Assembly (NCBI RefSeq): GCF_000499845.2
Contig: NC_023756.2
Coordinates: 35,046,773 to 35,110,772, forward strand
DNA from: Phaseolus vulgaris
Lineage: Eukaryota > Streptophyta > Magnoliopsida > Fabales > Fabaceae
Length of the DNA stretch: 64,000 bases
Reading direction: 5' to 3'
Below, piece after piece: positions 1-11,105 of this stretch. The translations under genes were made by a program, and so were the position numbers. Numbering within the stretch: position 1 is the first letter of the stretch; each line of letters begins with the position of its first letter. The notes beneath the pieces were generated by a model, which saw nothing but the letters and a program-made list of their open reading frames with translations, had not been told where the DNA came from and did no database searches.

Positions 1-786
1 TTTGCTAAACTTTCTAGATAGCAAGCTAAGGTTCTCTTCATCACTTTCATCACTAGATTCTTTCTTGCTTTTGTGCTTGATAGCTTTTAAGGCAATGTTT
101 CTCACATGCTTGTCTTCACTTTCTTGAACATTGAGTCTATTCATCTCCAACTCATGTTCCCTAAGCTTGCCAAACAGAGAAGCCATACTTAATGATGTTA
201 GATCTTTTGATTTAGAGATAGCAGTTACCTTAGGTTGCCAAGATCTATCAAGACATTTGAGGATCTTGATGTTTAGCTCTTCTTTTTCAAAGGTTTTCTC
301 AAGGCTCATGAGATGGTTGATGATGTGAGTGAACCTCTTTTGAACTTCAGCAATAGTCTCACCCTTGAGCATTCTAAACATTTCATACTCTTGGATTAGA
401 GTATGCTTTGTAGCTCTTTTTACCTCATTGGTACCTTCATGATTTACCTCCAAGGTGTCCCACATCTCCTTTGCTGATTTGCATTGAGAGACCTTGAAAA
501 ATTCATCTGAATTCAAGGCAGAAGTTATGATGTTTTTAGCAATGCAATCAAATTTGGCCTTCTTGCTTTCAGAATCAGTCCATTGAGACCAAGGTTTTTC
601 AATGTAAGATCCATCTTTTTCAAATTTTGGAACAAAGGGGTCATTTTCAATTGCATCCCAAATTCCTTTGTCAAGGGATTCAACAAATATTTTCATTCTG
701 AATTTCCAAAATTGGTAGTTCAAACAACAAAACAGAGGTGGTCTGTTGATTGAAGCACCCTCCCCAAAGGGTAATCTATCAGCCAT
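1..786 (-). CDS. gag: Copia gag polyprotein (UBN2-type), partial
   Basis: This would encode the structural protein that packages element RNA into cytoplasmic virus-like particles. The ATG is at 786 on the minus strand, and about 260 codons are open to the window edge. Early residues (RLPFGEGASINRPPLFC) and the segment around 700 (WKFRMKIFVESLDKGIWD) match the SIRE-like/UBN2 gag type. A later block (KEMWDTLEVNHEGTNEVK, near 440-490) is also typical of this family. The codon at the place where the copy at 45042 has a stop is CAA here, so this copy is undamaged at that site. The start was chosen because it is the first ATG after the primer-binding site and is shared by both copies. The zinc knuckle and the C-terminal half would lie outside the window. 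Confidence 0.85.
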   Translation of the reverse strand, partial: MADRLPFGEGASINRPPLFCCLNYQFWKFRMKIFVESLDKGIWDAIENDPFVPKFEKDGSYIEKPWSQWTDSESKKAKFDCIAKNIITSALNSDEFFKVSQCKSAKEMWDTLEVNHEGTNEVKRATKHTLIQEYEMFRMLKGETIAEVQKRFTHIINHLMSLEKTFEKEELNIKILKCLDRSWQPKVTAISKSKDLTSLSMASLFGKLREHELEMNRLNVQESEDKHVRNIALKAIKHKSKKESSDESDEENLSLLSRKFSK

Positions 787-826
787 ATAAAAACAGTTTT
801 AGGATCACACTTGAATAAATTTCAAG

Positions 827-847
827 AACCAAGCTCTTGATGCCAAT
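827..847 (-). other. Primer-binding site of copia A (block P)
   Basis: It lies directly after the LTR end on the minus strand. The minus-strand motif TTGGCATCAAGAGC resembles the initiator tRNA-Met primer site (TGGTATCAGAGC type) of copia elements. The same bases follow the LTR at 44981. Confidence 0.7.
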
Positions 848-1903
848 TGTTAGAATGAAATTCATTTGAGAAAACTTGATTCAGAATCCAGTTAGCCAAA
901 AACACAAAGCAATTTAATACAGCACCAGAAAAACAATCGGTTATTTCTAAAAAAAATCGGTTGTTTATACTAGTTGAAAAATATACAAACTGAAATTAAA
1001 GAGTTTAAGGGAGAGAGATTGCACACACAATTTATACTGGTTCACTCTTAAACCAAGAGCTACATCCAGTCTTCCCAGAAACCACTAGGGAACCCACTAA
1101 GTAACCAAACCTACATTACTTACACACACCACCAAAGAAGTGACCTTGATCCCCTCAAGAAACACACTTCCTTTGGCTCAGCACATACACCACCAAGAAT
1201 GTTGATCTTGACAACCTCAAGAGCACACAACACTTCTTGCCCTAACACACCAGAGTTGACATAAAGTACAGAAGGATTACACTTGTTACATCATGAACTG
1301 AAATCAATACAAATGAAATCCTATGCCACTCTCTCTTGATCAAAGCAAGCTTAAAGCAATCTTTAACTCTTGAAAAGCAAAATCAGTGAAAAACTCAAAT
1401 ATGTTTTTCTATTGATTAAATATCAGTTCTTGTTTGTTACAAAAGATGAACAAACAATTTATAGCTTTCAAAGAATGGTCAAAGCATTTAAAACAGAAGC
1501 GCATTCAATTACAAAAACATTTAAAGCTCAGTCAACACACAAAACAATTTTCTGTTATGATTTGAAAACAAACAACCGGTTGAATGTGCGAATCAATCGG
1601 TTGTTTTGGTTTGACAGCAAGTCAACCACCAAAAACAGTTTTCAACCTTTTTCAAAACACCTAAGAGTAAAACAAATGATTGTTTCGACAAAACAACATG
1701 TTGTTTTTCACTTAGTTTGAAAAACACTTTCAATTCAAAAGGTTTGAAAATACTTTAGCTTTGGATTCAATCAAGAGTGGATTTACACAATATAATCTAC
1801 CCATATCCTATTCTAAAGCACCTCAGCAACAACAACACATCCAGCCTTCCATCAAACTCAAAGGATTTGGATTCTTCAAAGCTTGAACACACTTGATTCA
1901 ACG
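848..1903 (-). repeat. Copia A LTR (block P)
   Basis: On the minus strand it runs from TGTTGAATC-like bases at 1903 to TCTAACA at 848. The outermost base at 1903 is G where the complete copy has A; the block Q copy shares this change. Compared with 27856-28966 it has lost a stretch near its gag-side end. The loss lies between two copies of TAGAATG, so slippage between short direct repeats is likely. It carries several AACAACCGATTGTT-type dyads (936-967, 1566-1610). Confidence 0.85.
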
Positions 1904-1908
1904 CTAAC

Positions 1909-2138
1909 CCTAATGGGCCTCAGTGCCTCCAAGGAACACTTGCTTGTGCCATACTTGAATTACCATACACACCCCATGCATGATCCTCTCGTAACTTAGG
2001 TCTTTTCTTAATATCTGGGCGTTAACTCATGTTAACTTATACTGCTTGTGGGACCCAGCTTACGTGGCCCACCATTGCTCTCAGACACCGATGTTCGATG
2101 TCTTCTCTGGTGTTGATGTCCGAGGACTGGTCAGTACA
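1909..2138 (-). repeat. Tat-type element E, 3' LTR start (block P)
   Basis: On the minus strand the LTR begins TGTACCGACCAG at 2138, directly after a polypurine tract (2139-2158, minus-strand GACTTGGGGGCTTG). It runs to 1904-1908, where copia A inserted. The start resembles the LTR start of element T (TGTACCGCC at 12554 and 23926). The same stretch occurs at 28972-29201 and, inverted, at 43619-43849. Confidence 0.8.
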
Positions 2139-2606
2139 CAAGCCCCCAAGTCTCAAGCTGTAACTTGTTTCAGCGAAGAGACTAAGTGATCGCCCTTGGT
2201 GACCTACGTGGCACTAGGTGATAGGACGTGAACAGTGCACAAAAGTGACATCTCACCATACTTTTTTTATCAGCGAACATGAGGCAGGATCAATGGCTAG
2301 GGCTTGTTGCACTTCCTCGTATACGTTTAAACCCTTAAACCCACACGCCCCCTTCACTGTTTCATTACTTCACTTAAGCATTTCCCAAACATTTATCGTT
2401 CTCGAAACGCTCTCTCTTCTTCTTCGAAAACCTCTACCTTCGAACCCTAATTTATTCAAAGGTACGTTCTCTACTTCACGATCACTCTTGCTTTATGATT
2501 CCGATGCTCATAACATGCTATAACTGTTCTGGGATTGTTTATGTTTTCTGCATTTACGTTTTCTCTGTTCTTCATTTTCGAGTCTCTGTTTTCTAGGTTT
2601 CCTTTA
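2139..2606. other. E polypurine tract and leader of its extra ORF
   Basis: This holds the polypurine tract (2139-2158) and the untranslated region upstream of the extra ORF, which points away from the LTR. A short open frame at 2218-2523 is also present in the other two copies but resembles no protein I know. Compared with 29640-29810, this copy has lost roughly 100 bp including the ATG of the extra ORF. Confidence 0.6.
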
Positions 2607-3362
2607 TCGCGTCTATCGATGGGCTCCTTATGACCTTCTGGTCGAGACTTCCCAAATGAAAACCTTTAAAGACATAGAGATGTACAAACAAGGCGAGTCC
2701 AACGATAAGTTCCACGTCGTGGGGAAGGAGCTCGACGTATATCTAAAGGTTCTGCCTTGTAGGGAAGGTCTTCCCGTGTGTGTTGACGATGGTGCAGACC
2801 CCGAAGAACCCTTCTTCTTCATGTACACCACCATCTTCAAGCGGCTCAAGCTCCGCCTTCCCTTTATGGGGATCGAGCGCGCCCTCCTTCCCAAGGTCAA
2901 CGTGGCCCTTGCCTAGCTGCACCCTAACAGTTGGGTCTTTGCGCGGGCCTTTCCTATCCTTTGCAACCATCTTGGCCATCCGCCTTTTGTGCACGTCTTC
3001 CTCTACTTCTTTGAGGCTAAGAATCCTGGAAAGAAACTGTGGATGAGCTTCAACGGGGTGGCAGGGAGAGTTCTCCTAACTCTATCTTAGCAGTCTTACA
3101 AGGGTTTCAAGAAGAAGTTCTTGAAGATATGTTGCAGCATCCATGACCCCACTTTGTTGGATGGGTTCTCGCTTTACTGGGTGGAGTAACCGAGAGTTAA
3201 GAAACCTAGAAGTCTCGAGGACTTGGCCCCGCCTGATCGTGAGCTGTGCAAGCTCCTTTCGAGCTTGGGAGTGGTGTTTGACACTGTTGAACTGATCAAG
3301 CTCGAGTTCTGCGCCAGGCTCTCAAGAGCTACTTTGGTACCTTTCTTGTTTCTGCTTCATAT
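2607..3362 (+). pseudogene. Extra ORF of element E ('gypsy type transposon' domain), broken
   Basis: This is a relic of the antisense extra ORF found between pol and the 3' LTR of Tat-type elements. Translated pieces (LKVLPCREGLPVC, FFFMYTTIFKRLKLRLPF, LHPNSW) align with the intact-looking version in element T at 22381-23328. The start codon is deleted. In-frame stops occur at a TAG before LHPNS (shared by all three E copies), a TAG where T has the FQQSYK segment, and a TAA after WVE. The last two are shared only with the 29741 copy. The frame ends where LTR B begins at 3363. The function of this domain is unknown. Confidence 0.75.
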
Positions 3363-4028
3363 TGTTAGAATTAATGAGCTAAAACAAGAGGGGGGTGAAT
3401 TGTTTTTGAAAGATTTTCAAAAGTTATGAAGGTAGAGTGAAAGGTAATGAAGAATTAATCAATGGAAAATATGTCTAGCCAAATATAAAACTGATTTTAA
3501 GCTTGATGCAGAAATTCAACCGGTTGTTTTTACAAAACAATCGGTTGTTTTTATCAGCAGTTTGATTAAAACAGATTTAAAGCAGTTTAAAGAGTGTAAG
3601 GATAGAGAGATTCACACAAAATGTCTATACTAGTTCACTCTTACACCAAGAGCTACTTCAAGTCCCCAGAAACCACTTGTAAACCACTATGCAATCAAAA
3701 GCAGATTACAAACACCACAGACCAAAGTAGTGACCTTGAACCCCTCAAGAAACACACTACCTTTGGCAAACCACACCAAGTGTGTTGATCTTGAACCCCT
3801 CAAGAACACACAAAACTTCTTGGAAACACAAACCAGAAATACAGTAATCAAGGAAGAAGGGAATAGAATACACCTGGGTATTACAAAGCTTAAAGTTTAG
3901 AATTACAACCAAATCCTATTCCACAAACTTAAGAATGATCCAAAGCTCTTTCAAATATTGGAAAAACTGTTTTGATAAACTCTTTCTCTTACTCCAAGAT
4001 TAAGAGCGTAAAACCACCTTTATATAGA
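3363..4028 (-). repeat. LTR B (block P, minus copy)
   Basis: Its minus-strand end TCTAACA at 3363 abuts the E extra ORF. The other limit is next to a TATATAAAGG sequence, where similarity to the other B copies stops, so its U3 part is probably lost. It shares with LTR A the TCTAACA end, the GGTTCACTCTTACACC-like stretch and the dyads at 3519-3556, so B is a relative of A. Copies: 5818-6175, 30548-31202, and 33839-34109 plus 41868-42268. Confidence 0.75.
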
Positions 4029-4320
4029 CCAACCAAGTCGTCAAATGGATATTCTGTGGCAGTTCGAGGTGTCCTCAGGGTCTCTTGAATGACTGTCCTC
4101 TGTCTTCCCCCCTTGCCTAAACTGGCGAGTTTTACTAGCAAGTCAGCTCAGGCATTTTGTTCTCTGGACACGTGTACTAACTCGAATGCCTCAAACCTCT
4201 CGCTCAGAATCTGGACGTACTCTAGTTATGTGGCCATCTGAGGGTTTTTTGCCTGGTATTCTCCTATGACCTGACCTGTGACTAAAATGGAGTCACTCTT
4301 TGCCAGCAAACTTTCGCACC
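4029..4320 (-). pseudogene. Tat-type element E pol fragment (second RNase H end)
   Basis: The minus strand encodes a degraded equivalent of the end of the RNase H region of element T (17560-17830). Segments corresponding to KSDSILVTGQV and to the REQNA motif are recognisable, with stops. It matches 31203-31497, but here it is cut at 4320, where LTR C begins. Confidence 0.7.
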
Positions 4321-5143
4321 CAACCGATTATTTGTTTTGGGACCATAACAGAAAAACTGTTTCATCTTTGACTGAGCATTAAATGATTTAACTGCTTACG
4401 CTCCATTCATTAAATGCTTTGACCAATCTTTTAATGCAATTTAAGAGTTTGTTAAGATTTGATAACAAACTACAAATTTGAATAAATTCAGAAAAACAGA
4501 TTTCACAATTAATCTTTGACAAGTTTTTGCTAAGAGTTTTTGAGTTTTTCAAAGAAGCTGAGATTGTTGAAAGTTTGTGATTGATCAAAGTTGTGGAATA
4601 GGATTCTGCTTGTATTGATTTCAGATTATCGTCTGTAACAAGTTTAATCCTTGTACTCTGTGAAACAAGTTTCATTTATGTGTTTGCTGAGATTGGCTGT
4701 GTGTTCTTGAGGGGATCAAGATCAACAATCTTAGTGTTGGTGTGTTGGCCAAGGAGAGTGTGTGTCTTGAGGTGTTCAAGGTCATTCTCTTGGTTGTTGT
4801 GTAAGTGATCAAGTTGTGATTGCTTAGTGGATTTCCTCAGGGTTTCTGAGAAGACTGGATGTAGCTCTGGGTTTGGAGTGAACCAGTATAAACATCTGTG
4901 TACAATCTCTCTATCCCTATCTCTTTAAATTCAGTTTTGTTTGTTGTTTACTGGTATAAACAACCGATTGTTTTTGTGAAACAACCGATTGTTTTTCTGG
5001 TACTGCTGTTTTGTTTGCTGTTTTTGGTAAACTGAATTTCTTATTAATTGTTTCCTAAGAAAAATTCATTCTTGTTTCCAAAGTTTGCGAAAATCTTCTT
5101 TAAACAATTCACCCCCTCTAGTTTAAAGCCATCCATTCTAATA
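4321..5143 (+). repeat. LTR C (5'-truncated, block P)
   Basis: This is a copia-like LTR related to A and B, ending TCTAATA at 5143 (TCTAACA in the other copy at 33173). It begins inside the LTR, at a point matching the internal dyad region of LTR A. It contains the tandem dyads at 4968-5003 and a GTGTTCTTGAGGGG-type stretch shared with A and B. Confidence 0.7.
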
Positions 5144-5817
5144 GAGGAGTCCGAGATCATTTTTATTTGATAAAAGTTTTATACAAAATATATTTTTTTT
5201 TACTCTAAAGATATCTTTTTTTTTTTCTTATGATTTGGTAATCAATCTTAGTGAGACTAGTTGAGTGATATTCTCAACTTATTTTATCATATATTTAAAT
5301 TTGGTGACATTTGGATTGATAACTTGCTTTAGATCTCCAAATTTTTGAGTGATTTCCCTAAGCTGGATTTCTAAATTAAAACATGAATAAACATACAATT
5401 GATCACTTACAATAATGTTCACATATAGATCTTTTCATATTATGATTCTCACACACTTTCATCCAATCAATCAAGAAGGAATAGGAACTTCCCTTGATCC
5501 ACGAGTGATCCTATTTGAGCAATTACTTTATCTCTTTTGTCCCAATCTATCTCTTAGCAATTTTGTTCTTGTCACATACTTTCGTGATGGTTAACAGTGA
5601 GACAACTATTATTTGCAGAGACAAAACCCTATTGACCTTAATTCCCAATCTCCATCAGATGTAGGTTTTTCATTAGGTATCATCAGATATTTATTCTCAT
5701 GTTAACCAACAGACCCTTTCATTCTATTATTATTATTAAATCATATACGGGTCCAAAACCCAAACCCTAAGTCATGTGAGTCACTTTATAGAAATTAATT
5801 TACATAATATAAAGGTG
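5144..5817 (+). repeat. LTR G fragment (block P)
   Basis: A piece of a background LTR family. It starts GAGGAGTCCGAGATC and matches 33174-33838 directly and, reverse-complemented, about 58331-58560. It holds no coding sequence. LTR C sits at its left edge and LTR B at its right edge. Confidence 0.65.
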
Positions 5818-6175
5818 GTTTATATAAAGGTGGTTTTAGGCTCTTAATCTTGGAGTAAGAGAAAGATTTTATCAAAACAGTTTCTCCAATATTTGAAAGA
5901 GCTTTGGATTATTCTTAAGTTTGTGGAATAGGATTGGGTTGTAATTCTAAACTATAAGCTTTGTAATACCCAGGTGTATTTTATTCCCTTCTTCCTTGAT
6001 TACTGTATTTCTGGTTTGTGTTGCCAAGAAGCGTTGTGTGTTCTTGAGGGGTTCAAGATCAACACTCTTGGTGTGGTTTGCCAAAGGTAGTGTGTTTCTT
6101 GAAGGGTTCAAGGTCACTACTTTGGTGTGTGGTGTTTGTAATCTGCTTTTGATTGCATAGTGGTTTACCCAGTGG
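5818..6175 (+). repeat. LTR B fragment (block P, plus copy)
   Basis: It begins with a doubled TATAAAGGTGG sequence, follows the B consensus, and stops inside the LTR at CCCAGTGG. There it meets a telomere-like filler and then the broken end of element D. Confidence 0.7.
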
Positions 6176-6193
6176 TTTAGGGTTTAGGGTTTA
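6176..6193 (+). repeat. Telomere-like TTTAGGG repeats at a breakpoint
   Basis: Two exact TTTAGGG units and a partial third (TTTATGGG) lie exactly at the join between truncated LTR B and the truncated integrase of element D. LTR B itself continues GTGGTTTATGGGG in other copies, so part of the match is native. The extra units look like filler from break repair. Confidence 0.6.
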
Positions 6194-8054
6194 TGGGATG
6201 TGGTAGAATTTACTACACGATTATAAGCAAATTCAACATGTGGTAGTAAATCCTCCCAAACCCTAGGATTCCCAGAAATAAAGCATCTCAATATTTGTCC
6301 CAAAGTTCGATTGACCACTTCAGTTTGACCATCGGTTTAGGGATGGCAAGTAGTAGAAAATAAAAGTTTAGTACCAAGTTTCCCCTACAAGGTCTTCCAA
6401 AAGTGACTCAAGAACTTGGAATCCCTCTCGGATACAATACTTCTAGGAAGTCCATGCAAACGAACAACTTCCTTGAAGAAGAGATTTGCAATATGACATG
6501 CATCATCCACTTTGTGGCAAGGAATAAAATGAGCCATTTTGGAAAAATGATCCACTACCACAAAGATGGAATCCTTACCCTTTGATGTCTTGGGTAGTCC
6601 TAATATGAAATCCATAGAAATATGAACCCAATGCATAGAAGGGATAGGAAGATGGGTATATAAACCATGGGGATGCACTAGATTTAGCCTTACGACATGC
6701 AATACATTTATCACACAAGCTATGAACATATTTATGCATATGAGGCCAATAGAAATGCTCATGTAAAACATCTAAAGTTTTGGCTACCCCAAAATGTCCC
6801 ATTAATCCATCCTCATGTGCTTCTCTAACAAGAGATTGTCTAATAGAGCCTTGGGGTACACAAAGTCTTTTTCCTTTAAAAAGAAAGCCATCATGTATAA
6901 AAAAATCTTTGTGTCCACCCTTAGCACACTCTTGATAGATAAGAGAAAAATCAAGGTCATCATGATAAAGTTCCTTGATGTGATCAAACCCAAGATATTG
7001 TGTTCCTAAAAGATTTAGCAAGGTATAACGTCTTGAAAGGGCATCGACTACAATATTAATGTTACCTTGCTTGTGTTTGATCACATAAGGAAATTTCTCA
7101 AGAAATTCCACCCACTTAGCATGTCTCTTATTGAGCTTGTTTTGGCTTTTCAAATATTTAAGAGATTCATGATCACTATGAATCACAAACTCTTTAGGAA
7201 AAAGTTAATGTTGCCAAGTATGCAAAGGTCGAACAAGTGCATATAATTCTTTATCATAGGTGGAATAATTGAGATGACTATCTTTCAATTTCTCACTAAA
7301 ATAAGCTATGGGGTGACCCTCTTGAAAGAGAACGACCCAAATGCCAATATTTGAAGCATCACATTCTATCTCAAATGTTTTAGTAAAATTAGGAAGGGCT
7401 AAGATGGGAGCATTAGTTAATCTTTCTTTCAAAATGTCAAAAGCTTTATGTTGCTCTTCTCCCCACTTAAAAACCACATCCTTTTTTACTATATCATTTA
7501 AAGGTGCGGCAATTGTACCAAAATCTTTCACAAACCTTCTATAAAAAGAAGCAAGGCCATGAAAGCTTCATACATCATTCACATTGGTGGGTGTTGGCCA
7601 ATGTTGAATTGCTACAACCTTAGATTGATCTACATGCACTCCTTCAACACTTACAACAAACCCTAGGAATTCTATATGATCAAGTGCAAACATACATTTA
7701 GGCAGGTTAGCATACAAATGTTCCTTCCTAAGGGTTTCTAATACTTGCCGAACATGCATTTGATGGTCACCCAAAGACAAGCTATAAATGAGGATATCAT
7801 CAAAATAAACAACCACAAACTTGCCTATGAATGGTCTTAAAACATGATGCATGAGACGCATGAATGTACTTGGTGAATTAGTTAAACCAAAAGGCATAAC
7901 TAACCACTCATATAAGCCAAAGTTAGTCTTAAAATTGGTTTTCCATTCATTTCCCAGTTTAATACGAATTTGATTATACCCACTTTTAAGATCAATTTTG
8001 GTTAAAATTTGGGAACCATGCAATTCATCCAACAAATCATCAAGCTTAGGGATG
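6194..8054 (-). pseudogene. pol: Element D pol, distal half (RT-RNase H-integrase), broken
   Basis: In minus-strand order this covers the reverse transcriptase core ([25 protein letters not shown] near 7780-7830), RNase H ([16 protein letters not shown]), the RNase H tail ([16 protein letters not shown]), and integrase with the zinc-binding region ([22 protein letters not shown]) and catalytic core start ([12 protein letters not shown]). Frameshifts and stops split it near 7195, 7550 and 6600. The integrase ends at the breakpoint at 6194, after the segment matching LPHVEFAYN. It resembles F at 38700-40700, so both are chromovirus-like. It cannot encode a working enzyme. Confidence 0.85.
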
Positions 8055-9002
8055 TGATGGAAACCTAGTAGAGGACGCCCAAGCCCATGATGCCAAAGCC
8101 CAAGAAGGGGCCCAAGACCAAAGAATCACTAGGAGCATGGCAAGAGCTTTAGGACAAGAGTGTTAAATGATGACTCTTCTTATTTCTATTGTATAGTTGT
8201 AGGTGGTGTGGATATTAAATAAATAGGTGGGAGGGTGTAGGTGTCATATAGGAGGTGCCAAAACTAGAAAGAAAGTCACACCTTCCTCATGCTCTAGTTG
8301 GCGCCATTTTAGTGTCATTTAGGGGGGAATTTGAATTTGATTTAGCTTCTCATTTCAGCACCTCTTAGGCTATAAATAAGGTGCTTGCCTTTGTAAAATT
8401 CATAATTGGAAATTTGATATAGAGAAACTCTACTCATTTGGAGAGAGATTTGTGTGAGATTTGAATATCCTTGCTTGGTCTCATCTTGTGAGCTTTTGGA
8501 GAGCTTCAAGTGGCGGCTTCCTTCACTTATCTTGGAACAATACCTCCAAGTGGCATGATGCAGTTCCAATTCCCCATTCTAGCCGAGCTTCATTCCATAA
8601 GTTTTCATTCCTTTCATCTCCAATTTCAATTTCAATCGGTAGTTAGGCCTTTAGTGTTCTTCATCTTTCCACCGATTGATTTTGTGTTCTTGTGCTGTTC
8701 TTCAATTTTCTGTTTGGTTCCTTGTGTTATTGTTTCATTTGTGTTTAGTAATCTTGTTCCATGGATGTTTACAAGGAGATAGCACTCTTATTGAGTTTGG
8801 ATCATCATTTTGGAAGGCTATGTCTCCATTGATGACTCCTTAAGCTTCCTTGATTCCATTTCTGTTTTCAGCTTGTGTTTTTTTTATGTAATTTCGTTTT
8901 CATAGTTTAAGCACTCTTTGATCCTTGAATTGTTGTTTTCATTCTCATATAATGTTGTGTTCAAGAGTTTAAAAGTGTCTATGTTCAGTCCAACTCATAT
9001 CA
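8055..9002 (+). mobile_element. Solo LTR (chromovirus-type) inside element D
   Basis: TGATGGAAACC opens and CATATCA closes a 948-bp insertion. It is flanked by a perfect GGATG duplication at 8050-8054 and 9003-9007. Removing it and one GGATG rejoins the D reverse-transcriptase frame at the YRHPIP/LDD region, which confirms the edges. A TATAAATAAGG box at 8371 sets the plus orientation. Its opening resembles the LTR opening of F (TGATGGAGGAGG). No internal region remains. Confidence 0.9.
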
Positions 9003-9007
9003 GGATG

Positions 9008-11105
9008 GGATGCCTATATTTGATAGTAATGTTGTTTATGGCCTTACAATCGGAACACATCCTCCATGACCCATTCTTTTTAGGGACAAGGATGATAGGC
9101 ATGGCACAAGGGCTTATACTATCTTGAACCCACCCTTTTGCAATCAACTCTTCTATTTGTTGGCGAATTTCTCTAGTTTCACTTGGGTTGGTCCTATATG
9201 TGGGACGATTTGGTAAAGAAGATCCCATAATTAAATCAATTTGGTGTTCAATCCCTCTTAAAGGTGGAAGGCCTTTAGAAGGATCTTGAAACACATCATG
9301 AAATTCCTCTACCAAATTATCCAAACAATGTGGACTAGCCTCAACTTTTGCGCACTCAAGAGGTCTAGGAATATCTAAAAAGATAGGATTGTGAGAAACT
9401 ATTACCTTGTTGACCGCATGGCTAGAGATAAGAAAACTCTTTTTAGTCTTTTTTGGATTTTCACTCTCCCTCTTTTTTTTCATAAGAATTTGGTCCTCAT
9501 GTACTTCTTTTGGAGAGAGAGACTTTAAAATGACCTTGTGTCCATGGAAGTCAAAAGAAAGCTTATTGGTAAAGCCATCATGAAAAACTTTTCTATCAAA
9601 TTGCCAAGGCCTTCCCAAAAGAACATGTATAGCTTCCATTGGCCCAACATTACATAAGACTTTATCTTTGTATTTACCAATAGAGAAGTTCATGAGGACT
9701 TGTTTGTTAACAATGATTTCGCCCCCCTCACTTAACCATTGTAATTTATAAGGCTTTGTATGAGAGATAGTAGATAAACCAAGCTTATCAACGACTCCTT
9801 GTACTAGTCACATTGGCACAACTACCCCCATCCACTATCAAAGAACAAATGTTGTTTTGAATGAGACATCTTGTGTGAAAAATATTTTCTCTTTGACTTT
9901 AATCAAAGGGTTGCAAAACTTGACCAAGAAGACGTCTCACAACCAACAAATCTCCTTCAAGTGGACTTTCGCTCTCATGCTCACTTGATGGCCTGGAAGG
10001 GGAAGAATGCCTAGGTGAATCGAAATCATGCTCACTAACTACAATGTCATTGTGCACATACATATTTCTTTTCGAAGGACAATTAGAAGCAAAGTGACCA
10101 TAGCCCAAACATTTAAAGCATGTCTTACTAGACGATTTGATTGGTGATTTAGGAGTAGAAGTAGAGGGCTTAGACTCCTTAGGTTTGAAAGAAGAATCCT
10201 TAGAAGGAAGTTTTGAAAAAGATTTTTTATTTTTCCAAGAGTTGTTGTAGTAACCATCATTGGGAGAGTTTTTGAAAGCATTTCTCTTAGCAATTTGGGA
10301 TTCAACCTTCATTGCAAGGTGAACCAAAGATCCCAAAGATGAATACTCTTGAAGCTCAACAACATCTTGAATATCCCTTCTTAGGCCACTCACAAACCTA
10401 GCTATCATAGCTTCCTCACTCTCTTTCAAATTTACTTTAAGTAAAAGCGTTTCTACCTCCTTAAAATAAGCATCCACACTTAGCGTGCCTTGTTGAAACC
10501 GTTGGAGCTTCAACATGAGGTCTTTCCTAAAGTGTGGTGGCACAAATCTAAAGCGCATACACTCTATCAAATCGTTCCAAAAGGCCACGGGAGGTCTCTT
10601 GTTATAGCAAACGTCTGTTACAATACTATGCCACCATTTCATGGCATAATCTACAAATTCTAAAGCGGCTATTTTCACCTTTTGGTCCTCCTCAACTGCA
10701 TAGGCCTTAAAAATTTGTTCACATTTAGCCTCCCACTCTAAATACAAATTAGGATCACTATCACCACTAAAGCTAGGTACTTTTACAAAAGGAAATTGAG
10801 GCTTTGCTTCTTAGTGATGTCCTTGGTCACGGTGGTGGCTTCCTCCATGGGAATGATGACGATGCCTCCTTCTCCTATAATCCTCACCATGGTCGTGAGC
10901 ATTGGAAGAATGCCGAGGAGAATTATGTCTTCCATGAAAGGAATGTGAAGATCTTTCTTGCTTCAACTCAACCTTTGCCATGCGTTCCTCCAATCTTTAC
11001 AACGCTTCTTCTTTGAGAGCAAGAGCTTTCTTTGCTTCTTTTAACTCATTCTTCTTTGAGAGTAGAATGTGGTTTTGAAGATTCAGCACTTGAATATGTA
11101 TCCAT
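9008..11105 (-). pseudogene. gag-pol: Element D gag, protease and start of RT, broken
   Basis: The ATG at 11105 on the minus strand opens gag, but frame shifts and a TAA in the coiled, Lys/Glu-rich N-terminus break it early. Basic, His-rich residues lie at 10811-10993. The main gag domain lies at 9899-10747 (EAKCEQIFKAY, FVSGLRRDIQDVVEL), with a CCHC knuckle (CFKCLGYGHFASNC) near 10080-10130. The protease-to-RT linker at 9008-9693 has GRPWQFDRK and GIEHQIDLI, then the RT start (VPKKNGSWRMCSDCKAINN). A damaged stretch at 9700-9898 spans the protease active-site region. It is homologous to F. Confidence 0.8.

Larger units (their letters stand above)
1..1903 (-). mobile_element. Copia A element, block P copy (5' end, runs off window)
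   Basis: On the minus strand this reads LTR, primer-binding site, then gag, and it leaves the window inside gag. It is closely similar to the start of the complete element at 43855-50225. The flank beyond the LTR is CTAAC at 1904-1908, the reverse complement of the GTTAG duplication of the complete copy, and it lies at the same point of the same host LTR. This is therefore a duplicate of one insertion and not an independent jump. Any region beyond gag lies outside the window. Confidence 0.85.

Noticed and set aside
1370..1720. Open frames inside LTR A (also 44039-44389 and 49365-49649)
   Set aside because: They lie within LTR U3 sequence, on the strand opposite to transcription, and differ in length between copies.
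2218..2523. Short open frame repeated in all three E leaders (also 29308-29586 and 43231-43539)
   Set aside because: It is conserved only because the blocks are duplicated; the sequence has no recognisable protein features.
4029..4320. A host gene exon
   Set aside because: It aligns with T RNase H coding sequence on the minus strand and is flanked by LTR fragments.
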